Source of the DNA: Nostoc sp. UHCC 0926
GTDB lineage: Bacteria > Cyanobacteriota > Cyanobacteriia > Cyanobacteriales > Nostocaceae
Assembly: GCF_028623165.1 (NCBI RefSeq)
Contig: NZ_CP117768.1
Location: 3,472,001 to 3,536,000, forward strand
Direction: 5' to 3'
Length of the DNA stretch: 64,000 nt
A program made the position numbers and the translations under genes. Positions 45,946 through 55,408 of this stretch are shown here, one piece after another. Each line of letters starts with the position of its first letter. Position 1 is the stretch's first letter. A model generated the notes under the pieces. That model saw only the letters and a program-made list of their open reading frames with translations, was not told the DNA's origin and searched no databases.

Positions 45946-46181
45946 ACCCCTGGACATATACTGATAAATGGTCGCATGAGGCGATTAGGGAAAATAAAAC
46001 GTTTACTGGCTAAGATAGTGGGATGAAAATGAGAATCGATGTGCTTTGGGGAGTAGAAAAACTGAGCGATTAGCTGCATAAATCGGGTAGCTGGAATTAA
46101 GCCAGAGATTTGAAAAGCTAGCTACTAGATCACCAAAGTCTTTACAATTCCTTTGTTGGCTCAAAAAGTATTTCTCGACCT

Positions 46182-47018
46182 ATGACGAATCAAGCTCCTA
46201 TCCCGGTTATTGTCAACGGTGCTGCTGGTAAAATGGGACGTGAGGTGATTAAGGCGGTGGCGCAAGCGCCTGACTTAAACCTAGTGGGTGCAATTGACCA
46301 CAGTTTGGAACATCAAGATAAAGACGCTGGAGAGTTGGCGGGTTTAAGCGAACCCCTGGAAGTGCCAATTACCAATCAATTAGAACCGATGTTGGGGTAT
46401 GTGGCTGGCGACAGAAAATCTCCTCCAGGGGTGATTGTAGACTTTACCCATCCCGATTCAGTTTATGACAATATTCGTAGTGCGATCGCTTACGGTATTC
46501 GTCCTGTAGTCGGCACCACTGGGTTAAGTCCAGAACAAATCCAAGACTTGGCAGACTTTGCCGACAAAGCTAGCACTGGTTGTCTAATTATTCCTAACTT
46601 CTCCATTGGCATGGTGCTGTTGCAACAAGCCGCAGTCGCAGCCTCAAAATATTTTGACCATGTGGAAATTATCGAACTGCATCACAACCAAAAAGCTGAT
46701 GCTCCAAGTGGTACTGCCATTCAAACAGCGCAGTTATTAGGAGAATTGGGTAAAACTTTTAACCCTGCTCTTGTAGAAGAAACGGAGAAATTACCAGGAG
46801 CTAGGGGCAGTATAGCAGATGAAGGGATTAGAATTCATAGCGTCCGCTTGCCAGGATTGATTGCCCATCAGGAAGTTATTTTTGGCGCAGCAGGACAGAT
46901 TTATACTTTACGACATGATACGAGCGATCGCGCTTGCTATATGCCAGGAGTGCTACTAGCGATTCGCAAAGTCTTAGCGCTAAAGTCGTTAGTATATGGA
47001 TTAGAAAAGATACTTTAA
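46182..47018 (+). CDS. dapB: 4-hydroxy-tetrahydrodipicolinate reductase
   Basis: 278 residues. NAD(P)-binding [18 protein letters not shown] at the N-terminus, then [15 protein letters not shown] and the catalytic [13 protein letters not shown] loop, with [14 protein letters not shown] for substrate binding. Reduces dihydrodipicolinate in the diaminopimelate/lysine pathway. Followed at 39 bases by an unknown membrane protein gene. Confidence 0.96.
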   Translation: MTNQAPIPVIVNGAAGKMGREVIKAVAQAPDLNLVGAIDHSLEHQDKDAGELAGLSEPLEVPITNQLEPMLGYVAGDRKSPPGVIVDFTHPDSVYDNIRSAIAYGIRPVVGTTGLSPEQIQDLADFADKASTGCLIIPNFSIGMVLLQQAAVAASKYFDHVEIIELHHNQKADAPSGTAIQTAQLLGELGKTFNPALVEETEKLPGARGSIADEGIRIHSVRLPGLIAHQEVIFGAAGQIYTLRHDTSDRACYMPGVLLAIRKVLALKSLVYGLEKIL

Positions 47019-47057
47019 ACTTTAAACTCACTATTGGGCATTCATCACTCAGCACTC

Positions 47058-47744
47058 ATGTTAGTACCACTGACTCGCCAGAAATTTGAACAAGTTGTCC
47101 CTCTAATTGCCACTGGTTTGCAGTACAAGTACTACTGGGGGAAGTTCTCAAATTTTTTGCAACGGCTGTTAATTTCTGTAGTTGCCGTAGTTGTTATTTT
47201 GCTTGTGACAGTCGTTTTTAAGCTTGAGTTTGCTTCAATAGTATTTGTGCTGGGGATACTTAGCGCTTTTTTTTGGCTGTGGTATCCAGTGTTTCAAGCA
47301 AGTATGCGGAATTTACAATGCCGCCGTTATAAGTATGGCGGCTTTTTCCGTGGTCGAGTGCTAGATTGGTGGATTACAGACCAGTTGATGGGTAAAACCG
47401 AAACAGTCAACAGCAAAGGCGAATTAGTGATTGTAGAAAACCGAGAAAAACAGATTAACTTAGAGGTGGGTGATGACACAGGATTTAGTATTGAGTTTGT
47501 AGCACCATTACGTCCTGCCCACAAAGTTATTACTCGTGGTCAAATTGCAGAAATGGTAGTGATGTCAAATCGCTCAGATTTGAGCAGTATTGAAGAATTC
47601 AGCGATATATACTTTCCCAGTCGTGACCTGTGGGTTAGCGATTATCCTTATCTGCGGCGAGATTTCTTTAACGAAGTCGGTCGCCGCTTGAGTGAAGACC
47701 AACAACAAAAGCCGCGTCGGCGGCGTCGGAGAGTAGAGGATTAA
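47058..47744 (+). CDS. Small membrane protein of unknown function
   Basis: 228 residues from the ATG at 47058. Two hydrophobic segments near residues 39-80 (LLISVVAVVVILLVTVVFKL, IVFVLGILSAFFWLW) are followed by a cytoplasmic domain that ends in a strongly basic tail (QKPRRRRRRVED). Cyanobacterial homologues are sometimes labelled phosphate ABC permease, but nothing in the sequence supports that. It follows dapB closely and may be cotranscribed. Confidence 0.75.
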   Translation: MLVPLTRQKFEQVVPLIATGLQYKYYWGKFSNFLQRLLISVVAVVVILLVTVVFKLEFASIVFVLGILSAFFWLWYPVFQASMRNLQCRRYKYGGFFRGRVLDWWITDQLMGKTETVNSKGELVIVENREKQINLEVGDDTGFSIEFVAPLRPAHKVITRGQIAEMVVMSNRSDLSSIEEFSDIYFPSRDLWVSDYPYLRRDFFNEVGRRLSEDQQQKPRRRRRRVED

Positions 47745-47951
47745 AGAAGTGAAGCAGGCAGGAGGATGTAATCAGTATAGGCTTCTGTTTCAGACACATG
47801 CAAAGGACAGACCTACATTAATTATGACCCACCTATTACAGAGATTTTGGTAGTTTGCTCTCAACCGCAAGACTTCCGATGGTCACCCATGAGGTTCGGG
47901 CATTTGGATTCAGCATAAATTATCTCCTGCCCTGTGCCTTTTGCCTTCTTG

Positions 47952-49388
47952 CTAACGGGAGCATCCTACTTTGACGAGTTTCCCTTTCAAACGATAGGTC
48001 ATTGACCCACAAACAAAACCTCCCGACTTAGGCTCTACATAAGTCCGCCGAGGCGGATTTTGTTTAGCTAGCCGCGATTTCCAATTGCTAGATATTTTTT
48101 CTAGAGTGGGATGCTTCCTTAAAAACTCTGAGTCTGCAACAATATCGTGAGGTCCTTTAACACTTACCTTAGAACTATTGATGTAGATATTATAATCATA
48201 AATAACATTTTTATTTTTATTGTGACCGGTGATATTCTTGCCAGGAAAAGCATAGAGAATGTTCCTTAAAATTCTGACATCAGATGACACATTGCCAAAT
48301 ATTTGCCCATCTTTAATTTCTGGACTCTGATTGTTTAAAACAGCTGTGTTATTGACGATATCAACATGATCACTTAAAAATGTATGAATACCTGAACCAC
48401 CATTATTAAATGTCAGATTGTTTTGAATTAAAGTCCGTCCTACATATGCATCCAAATTTGGGTTCTGCTCATTTCTGGAAGTATCGATAATAATGCCATT
48501 ACCATCTGTGATCTTTCCCACCGCAATCCAAGGGATATACATGCGATTGTTATATACCTTGTTGTTGGTCACGAACATCTTGTATCGTCGGTTGGTGTCA
48601 GAATTCCAATTGCTTCCCATCGAAATGCCACTGCAACCATAAACACCATACCAGCCATTATTGAACACAGTGTTATTATCCACCTTCACATAATCAGACT
48701 GCAATGCTCCGATACCTCCTCCTCCACAGTCATGCACTTTGTTGTTCAAAATACGGATATGATGAACATGACCATTGGCTCGTCCGTCCATGTTTATGCA
48801 GTTTCCGCTTGTAAGCGGATTTGATCTGTTAGTCTTTTGACTTAATGCATAAGCAAGGGTAATATTGGCATTGTTTCCTATGACCTCCAGCCTGTTGATC
48901 TCGATATATGAAGCTCCACTTGAAATCAGGATACCGTTCCATGTATTGTGTTTAATTTTTGGGTAATGACCAGGATATGCTTTATATTTAATCCATGCTT
49001 TTGCGGTTCCAGAACGTTTAATACTTACTACACTCGGAGCTTTGGCTAAATTTGTGTATACTCCGTTCATAATCAATACTGTATCGCCAGGGTTAGTTAT
49101 ATCTGCTGCCTTTTGAATTGTCCTAAAGGCGGATGAAGTAGAGAGTCCACTATTTGTGTCGTCTCCCCTACCACTAACATAATATGTTTTCGGAGTCGCC
49201 TTAATGCTGATTAGTTCGTGGTTGGGTAGGATGATTTCCTTGTTAATGGATACCTGACGGGCGTTTTCAACTAAAGATACTTTTATCCTTTCTTTCCCAC
49301 CCAAAAGACTTAATACCACGGGAATTGCAAGAAATGTGATTAAACGGAAACGTTGAAATACCACAGGAAAAGGCTCCTTTATCGACAC
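47952..49388 (-). CDS. Right-handed parallel beta-helix protein (secreted)
   Basis: 478 residues. An N-terminal signal-like helix (about 9-25) is followed by YYVSGRGDDTNSGLSTSSAFRTIQKAADITNPGDTV, the DUF1565-like start of pectate-lyase-type beta-helix proteins. Repeating NN(K/T)V(Y/F)NNxxx turns (NNTVFNNGWYGVYG, NNKVYNNRMYI, NNLTFNNGGSGIH) form the helix. The end has a Cys pair (GFVCGSMTYRLKGKLVKVGC). Likely exported and polysaccharide-acting, perhaps sheath-related; substrate unknown. Confidence 0.85.
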   Translation of the reverse strand: MSIKEPFPVVFQRFRLITFLAIPVVLSLLGGKERIKVSLVENARQVSINKEIILPNHELISIKATPKTYYVSGRGDDTNSGLSTSSAFRTIQKAADITNPGDTVLIMNGVYTNLAKAPSVVSIKRSGTAKAWIKYKAYPGHYPKIKHNTWNGILISSGASYIEINRLEVIGNNANITLAYALSQKTNRSNPLTSGNCINMDGRANGHVHHIRILNNKVHDCGGGGIGALQSDYVKVDNNTVFNNGWYGVYGCSGISMGSNWNSDTNRRYKMFVTNNKVYNNRMYIPWIAVGKITDGNGIIIDTSRNEQNPNLDAYVGRTLIQNNLTFNNGGSGIHTFLSDHVDIVNNTAVLNNQSPEIKDGQIFGNVSSDVRILRNILYAFPGKNITGHNKNKNVIYDYNIYINSSKVSVKGPHDIVADSEFLRKHPTLEKISSNWKSRLAKQNPPRRTYVEPKSGGFVCGSMTYRLKGKLVKVGCSR

Positions 49389-49464
49389 TACTTAACAAAA
49401 ATATCAGGTTATTTAGTAGTTTTAAATACTATTTGGTATAAAGGGAACGATAGAGCCGACTTTC

Positions 49465-50094
49465 CTAACTCCCCCGATTTCCATCTTGTCCATAGGCTTG
49501 CCAAGCCAAGTCTACCAATCCATCAACGATCGCAGCTGCTACAACTGCATTACCTTTGCGACTATCAATTGTAATGTGAGGCACTAGAGAGTCTTGTAAG
49601 CGCTCCTTTGCTTCATTAACATTTACAAATCCCACTGGAGTCGCAATTATCAAAGCAGGTCTAATTTCCTCAGCTTCAATTAAATCCACTAGTGCTGTTA
49701 GTGCTGTTTGTGCTTGACCCACCACAAAAATGCCCTCTGGATAACGCTTTGCTAAGGTTTCTATTCCCCATGCTGCCCGAGTTTTTTCTTTTTGAGGGCG
49801 TGTCAGAGCTTCCATACTGCAATACACCGGATTGGCAAAGGTGTTTTGAATCTCGTAGGCAATACCTACTTGTACCATCGGTACATCTACCACAATCGTG
49901 GTACGCGCGGCTAGTGCTGCTGCTCCAGCTTGCAAGGCACGCTCAGAGAAACGAATCAAAGACTTATACTCAAAGTCAGCTGTAGAGTATATTACCCGAC
50001 GCACAATCTCATACTCTGCTGGTGAAAAAACATGATTTTCAATTTCACTATCAATGATTGCTAAACTTTGAGCATCAGTTACGTGCCATTCCAT
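49465..50094 (-). CDS. cobH: Precorrin-8X methylmutase (CobH/CbiC)
   Basis: 209 residues from the ATG at 50094 (MEWHVTDAQSLAIID). Family features: ERALQAGAAALAARTTIVVD, VDVPMVQVGIA, and the loop ALIIATPVGFVNVNEAKERL. It moves a methyl group to make hydrogenobyrinic acid/cobyrinate in cobalamin synthesis. The position that is catalytic histidine in other CbiC/CobH enzymes reads Y36 here (VRRVIYSTADFEY). That substitution may be lineage-wide in cyanobacteria. Not in a visible cobalamin cluster. Confidence 0.9.
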   Translation of the reverse strand: MEWHVTDAQSLAIIDSEIENHVFSPAEYEIVRRVIYSTADFEYKSLIRFSERALQAGAAALAARTTIVVDVPMVQVGIAYEIQNTFANPVYCSMEALTRPQKEKTRAAWGIETLAKRYPEGIFVVGQAQTALTALVDLIEAEEIRPALIIATPVGFVNVNEAKERLQDSLVPHITIDSRKGNAVVAAAIVDGLVDLAWQAYGQDGNRGS

Positions 50095-50197
50095 TTTTGT
50101 TGAGCTTCTCAAATATTAGCTTTCAGCTTATCAGCTTCAGAGAGTTAGGAGTTAGGAGTTATAAGTTAATTAAAAACTCATAACTCTAACTCAGCAC

Positions 50198-51004
50198 TTA
50201 TAACTCATTACTAGAAGACCGACTGAAAATAGGAGATAAGTAAGCAACTAAGACGCCAATGAGAAATCCAGAGATATTGCGAACTAGAGGTAACCAGTCG
50301 CTTGTGCGTGTCACCACTGGCCCAATACCAAAGGCAATAAACAAGATTCCCCACAAAGGTGAGAAAATTAAAGCCCATTGCCAAGCGAAAATTTGTCCTT
50401 TCTCGCGGGGTTGAGCTGCAAATCCACAAATCACCCCACCAATAACTGAGCTAATCAAGGTGAGAATCCATTGCTCTCGTGGCAGTCCGGGGACAACATT
50501 GCAACCACCCTTGAGTAAACAGCCTTTAACCGATTCTAAGGCTTGCAGAATGGCTTGGTCTTCGCCTTGTTCGCGGACAAAGTACAAATTACCAAAGCGG
50601 GTTTGCAGTTCTATCCAGAAAGTCCGGGGTAAAAGTTCATAAACAGCATCGCCGACGCTAAAACTGAGGATGTTACCGCCACGAGAATCGGCAACTAGTA
50701 GAATGCTTTTGTCATCCAAACCCCAATATTTTATGACTGCCCGACCTGGGGTGCGGTCATACTGGGTCAATACTCGCAATTTCCAACCCGTATCGGTTTC
50801 AAACTGCTCTAAATCTTTGACAAGCTTTTCTTCTTGCAGCACAGGAAGAGATTTTGCTAAGTCTACAACTGGGGTAAAGGTGTTAGGGAGTAAGTCAGGA
50901 TTGTCATAAGCCAGTGCTGGGGGAGAGTGCATGACCCAAATTGTCCCAGCCAGGAAAAATACTGCAATAGATACCAGAATTCGTCGCCAAAAACAAGATT
51001 GCAT
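50198..51004 (-). CDS. TPM-domain (Psb32/TLP18.3-like) membrane protein
   Basis: 268 residues from the ATG at 51004. Signal peptide (about 1-33, ending PALAY), then the TPM domain with LPNTFTPVVDLAKSLPVLQE and LRVLTQYDRTPG, VADSRGGNILSFSVGDAV. C-terminal part has two to three hydrophobic helices. TPM proteins (TLP18.3, Psb32) function in photosystem II repair in the thylakoid lumen; the C-terminal membrane part distinguishes this one. Confidence 0.8.
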   Translation of the reverse strand: MQSCFWRRILVSIAVFFLAGTIWVMHSPPALAYDNPDLLPNTFTPVVDLAKSLPVLQEEKLVKDLEQFETDTGWKLRVLTQYDRTPGRAVIKYWGLDDKSILLVADSRGGNILSFSVGDAVYELLPRTFWIELQTRFGNLYFVREQGEDQAILQALESVKGCLLKGGCNVVPGLPREQWILTLISSVIGGVICGFAAQPREKGQIFAWQWALIFSPLWGILFIAFGIGPVVTRTSDWLPLVRNISGFLIGVLVAYLSPIFSRSSSNEL

Positions 51005-51363
51005 GGACGTTTTTATACAAATAAATATCAACGGTAGAAGTGAACAAGTTGTTTTAAAAGAGTACTGGAAAAGTGATACTTCTTTACACTTGTTTACTTT
51101 ACTCTAATCTAAGGGATCAAAGCAAAGCGTTTTTAGGTATTAGGGCTTGGGGAGTGACATTCGGAATAACTTAAAATAAAGTGTATTTTGTCAATCAGTT
51201 AAAATACCCAAAATATTTTTAATAAAAATCATAGTCGTGGCAGGGGAGAAAGGTAGGAGGCAAGCGACGATCCCTCTTTTTGATTATCATTATCGTCAAA
51301 GTTTTTAACAACTCAAAATTGACTAATACCAATTCTGTATGAAGATGCACAGCCTTTTTTTGG
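51005..51363. other. Spacer upstream of TPM gene
   Basis: 359 bases, AT-rich, no coding potential above background. Contains the likely promoter of the TPM gene on the minus strand. A ttggggagtgac-type patch lies at 51149. No hairpin terminator for the upstream gene pair was recognised. Confidence 0.3.
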
Positions 51364-51903
51364 TCAATCTTCGTCATCGAAATTGGTTTCCCAGTTAGCA
51401 GCATCGTTGTAACCGTCATTAGCGCGGTATACTTCTGTTTTTAGCCGGCGATTTTCTTGCCTGAGCACTTCTCGTTCTCGCAACGTGAGTGGTGGTTGTT
51501 CATTGCTTAGGGTGCGATCGCCTGTTCGCCTCGCGGGTTTTTGGCGTGTGAAGTTTCTCCAAGCAGCTTTCGCGCCAACAAAGATGCTGCGTGTACCTAC
51601 TTGCAGATTTTGAGCCTGAATTCTTGCACTATCAAGGCTTTGATCAACTTGTTTCATGACTTGACTGGCACTTTTTACACCTTCACCGACATCATCAGTT
51701 AAGTCAGTGATTTCCAAACCAGTCACGCGGATAGCTTCTAGAGCGGGTGGTAAATCCCGTGAAAGTGTATCAAATAGCTTTTCTGCACTGCGAGCAGCGC
51801 GTGCTAACTCCTGGAAAGCCGGTATTGCCACCACTAAAACCGCAGTCAAACTTGTGGCGACTAAGAGTAAGGAAAGTCCCAACCAAAACAGGGGGTCAAT
51901 CAC
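51364..51903 (-). CDS. Membrane-anchored DUF948-like protein
   Basis: 179 residues with GTG start. N-terminal helix WLGLSLLLVATSLTAVLVV then a helical, coiled-coil-prone region (EKLFDTLSRDLPPALEAIRVTGLEITDLTDDV) as in DUF948/YtxG proteins. The C-terminal part is charged. Lies 11 bases after the YtxH-like gene on the same strand; the two probably form an operon and are paralogous in style. Confidence 0.75.
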   Translation of the reverse strand: MIDPLFWLGLSLLLVATSLTAVLVVAIPAFQELARAARSAEKLFDTLSRDLPPALEAIRVTGLEITDLTDDVGEGVKSASQVMKQVDQSLDSARIQAQNLQVGTRSIFVGAKAAWRNFTRQKPARRTGDRTLSNEQPPLTLREREVLRQENRRLKTEVYRANDGYNDAANWETNFDDED

Positions 51904-51914
51904 GGTTATGTTAT

Positions 51915-52265
51915 TTATGAGCGTTCTAATTGCTGGGCAAGAGAATCTGAGTCTTCAACAGATGTTTGCCGCTTTAAGACTTGGCTTTCTTGCTGACTGG
52001 CATCTACACCTGCTGCGATCGCTTCCCGTAATCTATCTAAAGTCTCATCCCAGTTTCGCAGTGCGCTAGCAGACAGACGATCTGCCTGGATTTGCACACT
52101 CGTTGATAAATCTTCTGCCAATTCTGGGATAGCATTGGCAGATTTCTTCAAAATTTTACGCGTTTCGCGCCCTGTGCGTGGAGCTACGAGCAAACCGGTC
52201 AAAGCACCGATGGTAGCTCCCAGCATCAAACCGCCAATAAATACTCCAGAACGGTTATTAGACAT
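51915..52265 (-). CDS. YtxH-like general stress protein
   Basis: 116 residues. The glycine-rich helix GVFIGGLMLGATIGALTGLLVAPRTGRETRK at the N-terminus is the YtxH signature. A helical amphipathic region follows. In Bacillus YtxH is a stress protein; in cyanobacteria the role is unknown. First of the pair with the DUF948-like gene. Confidence 0.85.
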   Translation of the reverse strand: MSNNRSGVFIGGLMLGATIGALTGLLVAPRTGRETRKILKKSANAIPELAEDLSTSVQIQADRLSASALRNWDETLDRLREAIAAGVDASQQESQVLKRQTSVEDSDSLAQQLERS

Positions 52266-52511
52266 ATTGTTATTGCTCTCCTTACACCCATTTTAGGTGG
52301 GTTTTCTCCCCTTGCAAGACTTAAACGATTTTATCCAGTTAATCTATCGTGACAAAATATCAGCCAAAAATGTTGCTTTAATATCGAAACTGTTAATTAC
52401 TTATAATTCAAAACTCCTAGTGTCTACCGTCTCACCGTGTCCTCACCTCCTTGTGTCACCGCATCCCCGTGTCAGGCCTAATTATAAATGTTCATCCGAA
52501 CTTGACATAAC

Positions 52512-52847
52512 TCATTTTGCGACTGTTTTTTTCCCAGGTGTTAACTCTAGCCTACGAAAATAACGCTGCCAGATTTGCCGTCCTAGCAAAAGTAGACTGA
52601 TAATTTGCCGCACTTGTTGAATTTGCATTTGTAGTACTTGATTTTTCTGCCGTAAGTTGTAAATATTCTCCTGGCTAAGATAAATATTTTCGGGTGCTTT
52701 ATTCAGTGCTGCATGGGCACAACTTTCATAGACGGTTAACTTATCTCCTATGTATGCTAACTGCTGCTTGAGTTGCCACACCCGCCAAGCCACATAGAAT
52801 AGTATCAGTGAAATGAGGGTGTTAACGAGGATAACTAAAATTACCAT
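52512..52847 (-). CDS. Small membrane protein of unknown function
   Basis: 111 residues. N-terminal helix (ILVILVNTLISLILFYVAW, about 3-21) followed by coiled-coil-like charged region (LKQQLAYIGDKLTVYESC...) and a basic end (RYFRRLELTPGKKTVAK). Same strand as the YtxH gene across 246 bases. No domain assignment. Confidence 0.7.
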   Translation of the reverse strand: MVILVILVNTLISLILFYVAWRVWQLKQQLAYIGDKLTVYESCAHAALNKAPENIYLSQENIYNLRQKNQVLQMQIQQVRQIISLLLLGRQIWQRYFRRLELTPGKKTVAK

Positions 52848-53392
52848 TGTTTATCTTCACCAATATTTGTAACAAGCATATGCCCACACCTCACAAAACC
52901 GCAGTTACAATTGCCTTAGATTCACGACTTGGTTTGCGAAATCAACCCGTATGATCAATAGGCCCCATCATCACTATGTTCCTCTCCTTAAGCGGATAAT
53001 TCTAGTCAATTTGCGACTTTGGCGGCACATAAGCACAATGGTATAGCCGCTTCAGCAGATGGTGAGAGAACTGCACTACACTTCTTACCAAAGACACCCT
53101 AGCATCGCTTTGCTGATTGTGCTTTTATCCCTAGCAGTTTTGCAGCCTGTGGCGTGAAGCGAAGTTTTTGCCTGCAAAAACCTCATTTGTAGTTCACTTA
53201 CCAAAAATTGCCGGGTCTTTTTTCCCCTATTCTCTTCAAAGGTTCAGTTCGCCTTTGGTGTTAGCACAGCGATCGCTAAAAGCCCTAACTCTGACTGTTC
53301 GCTAATTGCCTAAGCTGAATTCAGAATTTTGAATTCTGAATTGTTTAATAATAATGATTATCTTTTTTTTATACATCCAGTAGGAGTTTAGG
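52848..53392. other. Spacer upstream of ZnuA/MntA-like gene
   Basis: 545 bases, no genes seen. A GC-moderate stretch (53020-53260) is followed by a gaattttgaattctgaatt palindromic run (53321-53341) and the Zur-like palindrome (53349-53363). The final bases contain taggagtttagg as the ribosome site of the downstream gene. Confidence 0.4.
53349..53363. promoter_or_regulatory. Zur-box-like palindrome
   Basis: TAATAATGATTATCT matches the cyanobacterial Zur consensus TGATAATNATTATCA at 12 of 14 defined positions. It lies 29 bases before the start codon of a ZnuA/MntA-like gene, where a repressor site would act on the promoter. Zinc-dependent regulation is inferred from the site and the gene family. 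Confidence 0.5.
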
Positions 53393-54385
53393 ATGTCAAA
53401 AAAACCACCATCAAACAATTCCTTACGAGCTATTCTTGTTGCTTTGACGATTGGATTTGTTGGGTGCGTAAATCAAACTGCAAGAACTACATTTACGCAA
53501 ACTACCACGCAGGTAAATGAGAATCTTCCCCAAGTCGTAGCAACTACAAGTGTACTATGCGACTTAACCAGACAGGTTGCCGGAAATACTGTTAACCTTA
53601 CCTGCTTGATTTCTCCTACTGCCAACCCTCAATTTTATAAACCAAAGCCGGAGGATCGTAAAGCCATTGAGCAAGCTAATCTTATTTTCTATAGTGGCTA
53701 TAATTTAGAACCAAATCTGATCAAATTAATTAAAGCGACTAAAAACTCTGCACCGAAAATAGCTGTCGGTCAACTTGCGGTGCCTAAGCCACAAAAATTT
53801 CAGCGAGGCGATAAGAAAGTAAACGATCCTTATCTTTGGCACAATACTAAGAATGCGATCAGGATGGTGGAAGTAATTAATAGCAACCTGGGAAAATTAG
53901 AATCTAGTGATGCCGCGACTTATACCAGTAATACCAGAAAAATCACAAATGAACTCACTCAATTAGATAGCTGGATTAAGTCAAGAATTGCGAGTATTCC
54001 TACTAAAGAACGGAAGTTAGTTACAAACTCTGATGCACTGAGTTATTACACCAAAGCATACGGTATTTCATTAGTAGGAGGATTACAAAGTATTAGTACT
54101 GACAAAAACCTAACAGCTGCAAGAGTTAAAAATTTGGTTACAAATATTAAACGGGCTAAAGTGTCAACAATTTTTGCTGAGACGGCAATTAACCCTAATT
54201 TACTTCAATCTGTAGCAAGAGTTGCTGAAGTGAAAATTTCTGACAGGAAGTTGTATGCTCAGGGACTTGGTGAACCAGGAAGTGAGGCAGACACTTATCA
54301 GAAAATGATGATTGCCAATACACGCACAATTGTAGAAGGGTTAGAAGGGACGTATTTAATGTTTCAAGCGAAAGCTGCTCAGTAG
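53393..54385 (+). CDS. ZnuA/MntA-family binding lipoprotein lacking the usual metal ligands
   Basis: 330 residues with a lipobox (FVGC, C25). The cluster A-I fold is clear: VVATTSVLCDLTRQVAGNTV, FYSGYNLEPNL, FAETAINPNLLQSVARVAEV, GLGEPGSEADTY. At each of the four metal positions of ZnuA/TroA/MntC, the ligand is changed: first His to Q80 (NPQFYKP), second to Y147 (NDPYLWHN), third to S213 (TNSDALSYY) and Asp to Q290 (LYAQGLGE). It may use another ligand set (for example H150), or bind something else, or be an inert paralogue. No ABC permease or ATPase gene is adjacent. Confidence 0.8.
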   Translation: MSKKPPSNNSLRAILVALTIGFVGCVNQTARTTFTQTTTQVNENLPQVVATTSVLCDLTRQVAGNTVNLTCLISPTANPQFYKPKPEDRKAIEQANLIFYSGYNLEPNLIKLIKATKNSAPKIAVGQLAVPKPQKFQRGDKKVNDPYLWHNTKNAIRMVEVINSNLGKLESSDAATYTSNTRKITNELTQLDSWIKSRIASIPTKERKLVTNSDALSYYTKAYGISLVGGLQSISTDKNLTAARVKNLVTNIKRAKVSTIFAETAINPNLLQSVARVAEVKISDRKLYAQGLGEPGSEADTYQKMMIANTRTIVEGLEGTYLMFQAKAAQ

Positions 54386-54406
54386 TTATAATCTCAATTG
54401 AGTAAT

Positions 54407-54463
54407 CTGATAAACCGAGTTTTTTTAGATTACATAAAATTCGGTTTATCAGCCTCTTTTTTT
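54407..54463 (+). terminator. Intrinsic terminator after ZnuA-like gene
   Basis: ctgataaaccga (54407-54418) pairs perfectly with tcggtttatcag (54441-54452), followed by ctctttttttt. The stem of 12 base pairs and the T-run make this the clearest intrinsic terminator in the window. Confidence 0.85.
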
Positions 54464-54481
54464 AAGATGAAAATGGGAATG

Positions 54482-55015
54482 CTATTTGTCTTTTAATCTG
54501 AGATCAATAACAGTTGCATTGAAGTTGTAGTTGAAACCTTCCAACTCAAATGGCATACCAATTTTAACTTTACTGTTACCCAGAACTGGCCCATTTTCAG
54601 TGAGTTGGGCTTTGCCATCTAAAGTCAAAATCAAATCTGTACTAAAATTATTGGTCTTCGGATCTGGCAATTCTTTAACAGTACCATCAGGTTGGGGAAT
54701 ATTGATTGTTCTAGGTAGCTGTTGAATGGATTTAATCTCAATCTCTCCGTGGGGTTGATTGCGGATAATCACATTAGTTTTTCCGCCTTTTTTTAATCCG
54801 TTATTGAATAATTGCTCAGGGTCACGGACATTCAAACCACGGACTACTAAATCTACTTCTATGGGTACTGTTTTCGCACCAACTTGGGCAACAGAACCAG
54901 AAGTACCAGGGAAGATAAAGATGCCAAATATAACTAGCAGAATTACCAGCGCAGCACCTAAATCTAGAAGATTGATTTTGCCGAACAAGCGACCTTTTGA
55001 ATCTAAAATAGCCAT
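54482..55015 (-). CDS. DUF4330-family membrane protein
   Basis: 177 residues from the ATG at 55015 (MAILDSKGRLFGKINLLDLG); the longer upstream frame has no support. One N-terminal membrane helix (AALVILLVIFGIFIF) then an extracytoplasmic beta-like domain (VPIEVDLVVRGLNVRDPEQLF). DUF4330 proteins are common in cyanobacteria and unstudied. It converges with the ZnuA-like gene and shares its terminator region. Confidence 0.8.
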   Translation of the reverse strand: MAILDSKGRLFGKINLLDLGAALVILLVIFGIFIFPGTSGSVAQVGAKTVPIEVDLVVRGLNVRDPEQLFNNGLKKGGKTNVIIRNQPHGEIEIKSIQQLPRTINIPQPDGTVKELPDPKTNNFSTDLILTLDGKAQLTENGPVLGNSKVKIGMPFELEGFNYNFNATVIDLRLKDK

Positions 55016-55408
55016 AAAAACTTTTCCGAGGTAATAGCGAAGTAATTGATTGTAGCAAGAAGGCTTTCGATGGGAATGGCAATTTTCCCTATTTGGTAAT
55101 AACTCAAAGGGGCTGGAGATTGCGGTTATGCGACAGTTTATCACGAGTTCGTAAGTTCTACAGGGGTGGCAGCTAACCCTCAAACTTTTGCCCGTTAAGA
55201 CTGACGTACCCAGAAATTAATATCTCGTGTTTAAGCCTATCTCTAGAGGGAATCGCTAACCCCCGCAATTCCGTAGCTTTGCCTAAAGATTACCTGTATA
55301 ACAACTCCTTTGGTCTTGAGTTAAGAATGCAACTTAGAATACTCTAAATCCGTCTCATAATTTGTCCCATCATTTTATGTTCTCCCAAAATAATCTTCAG
55401 AGCGTATT
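55016..55408. other. Divergent spacer DUF4330 / M48 protease
   Basis: 393 bases with promoters for both genes. No repeats of note; some GC-rich sequence at 55157-55180. The first ~170 bases remain open in the DUF4330 frame but with no start support. Confidence 0.3.
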
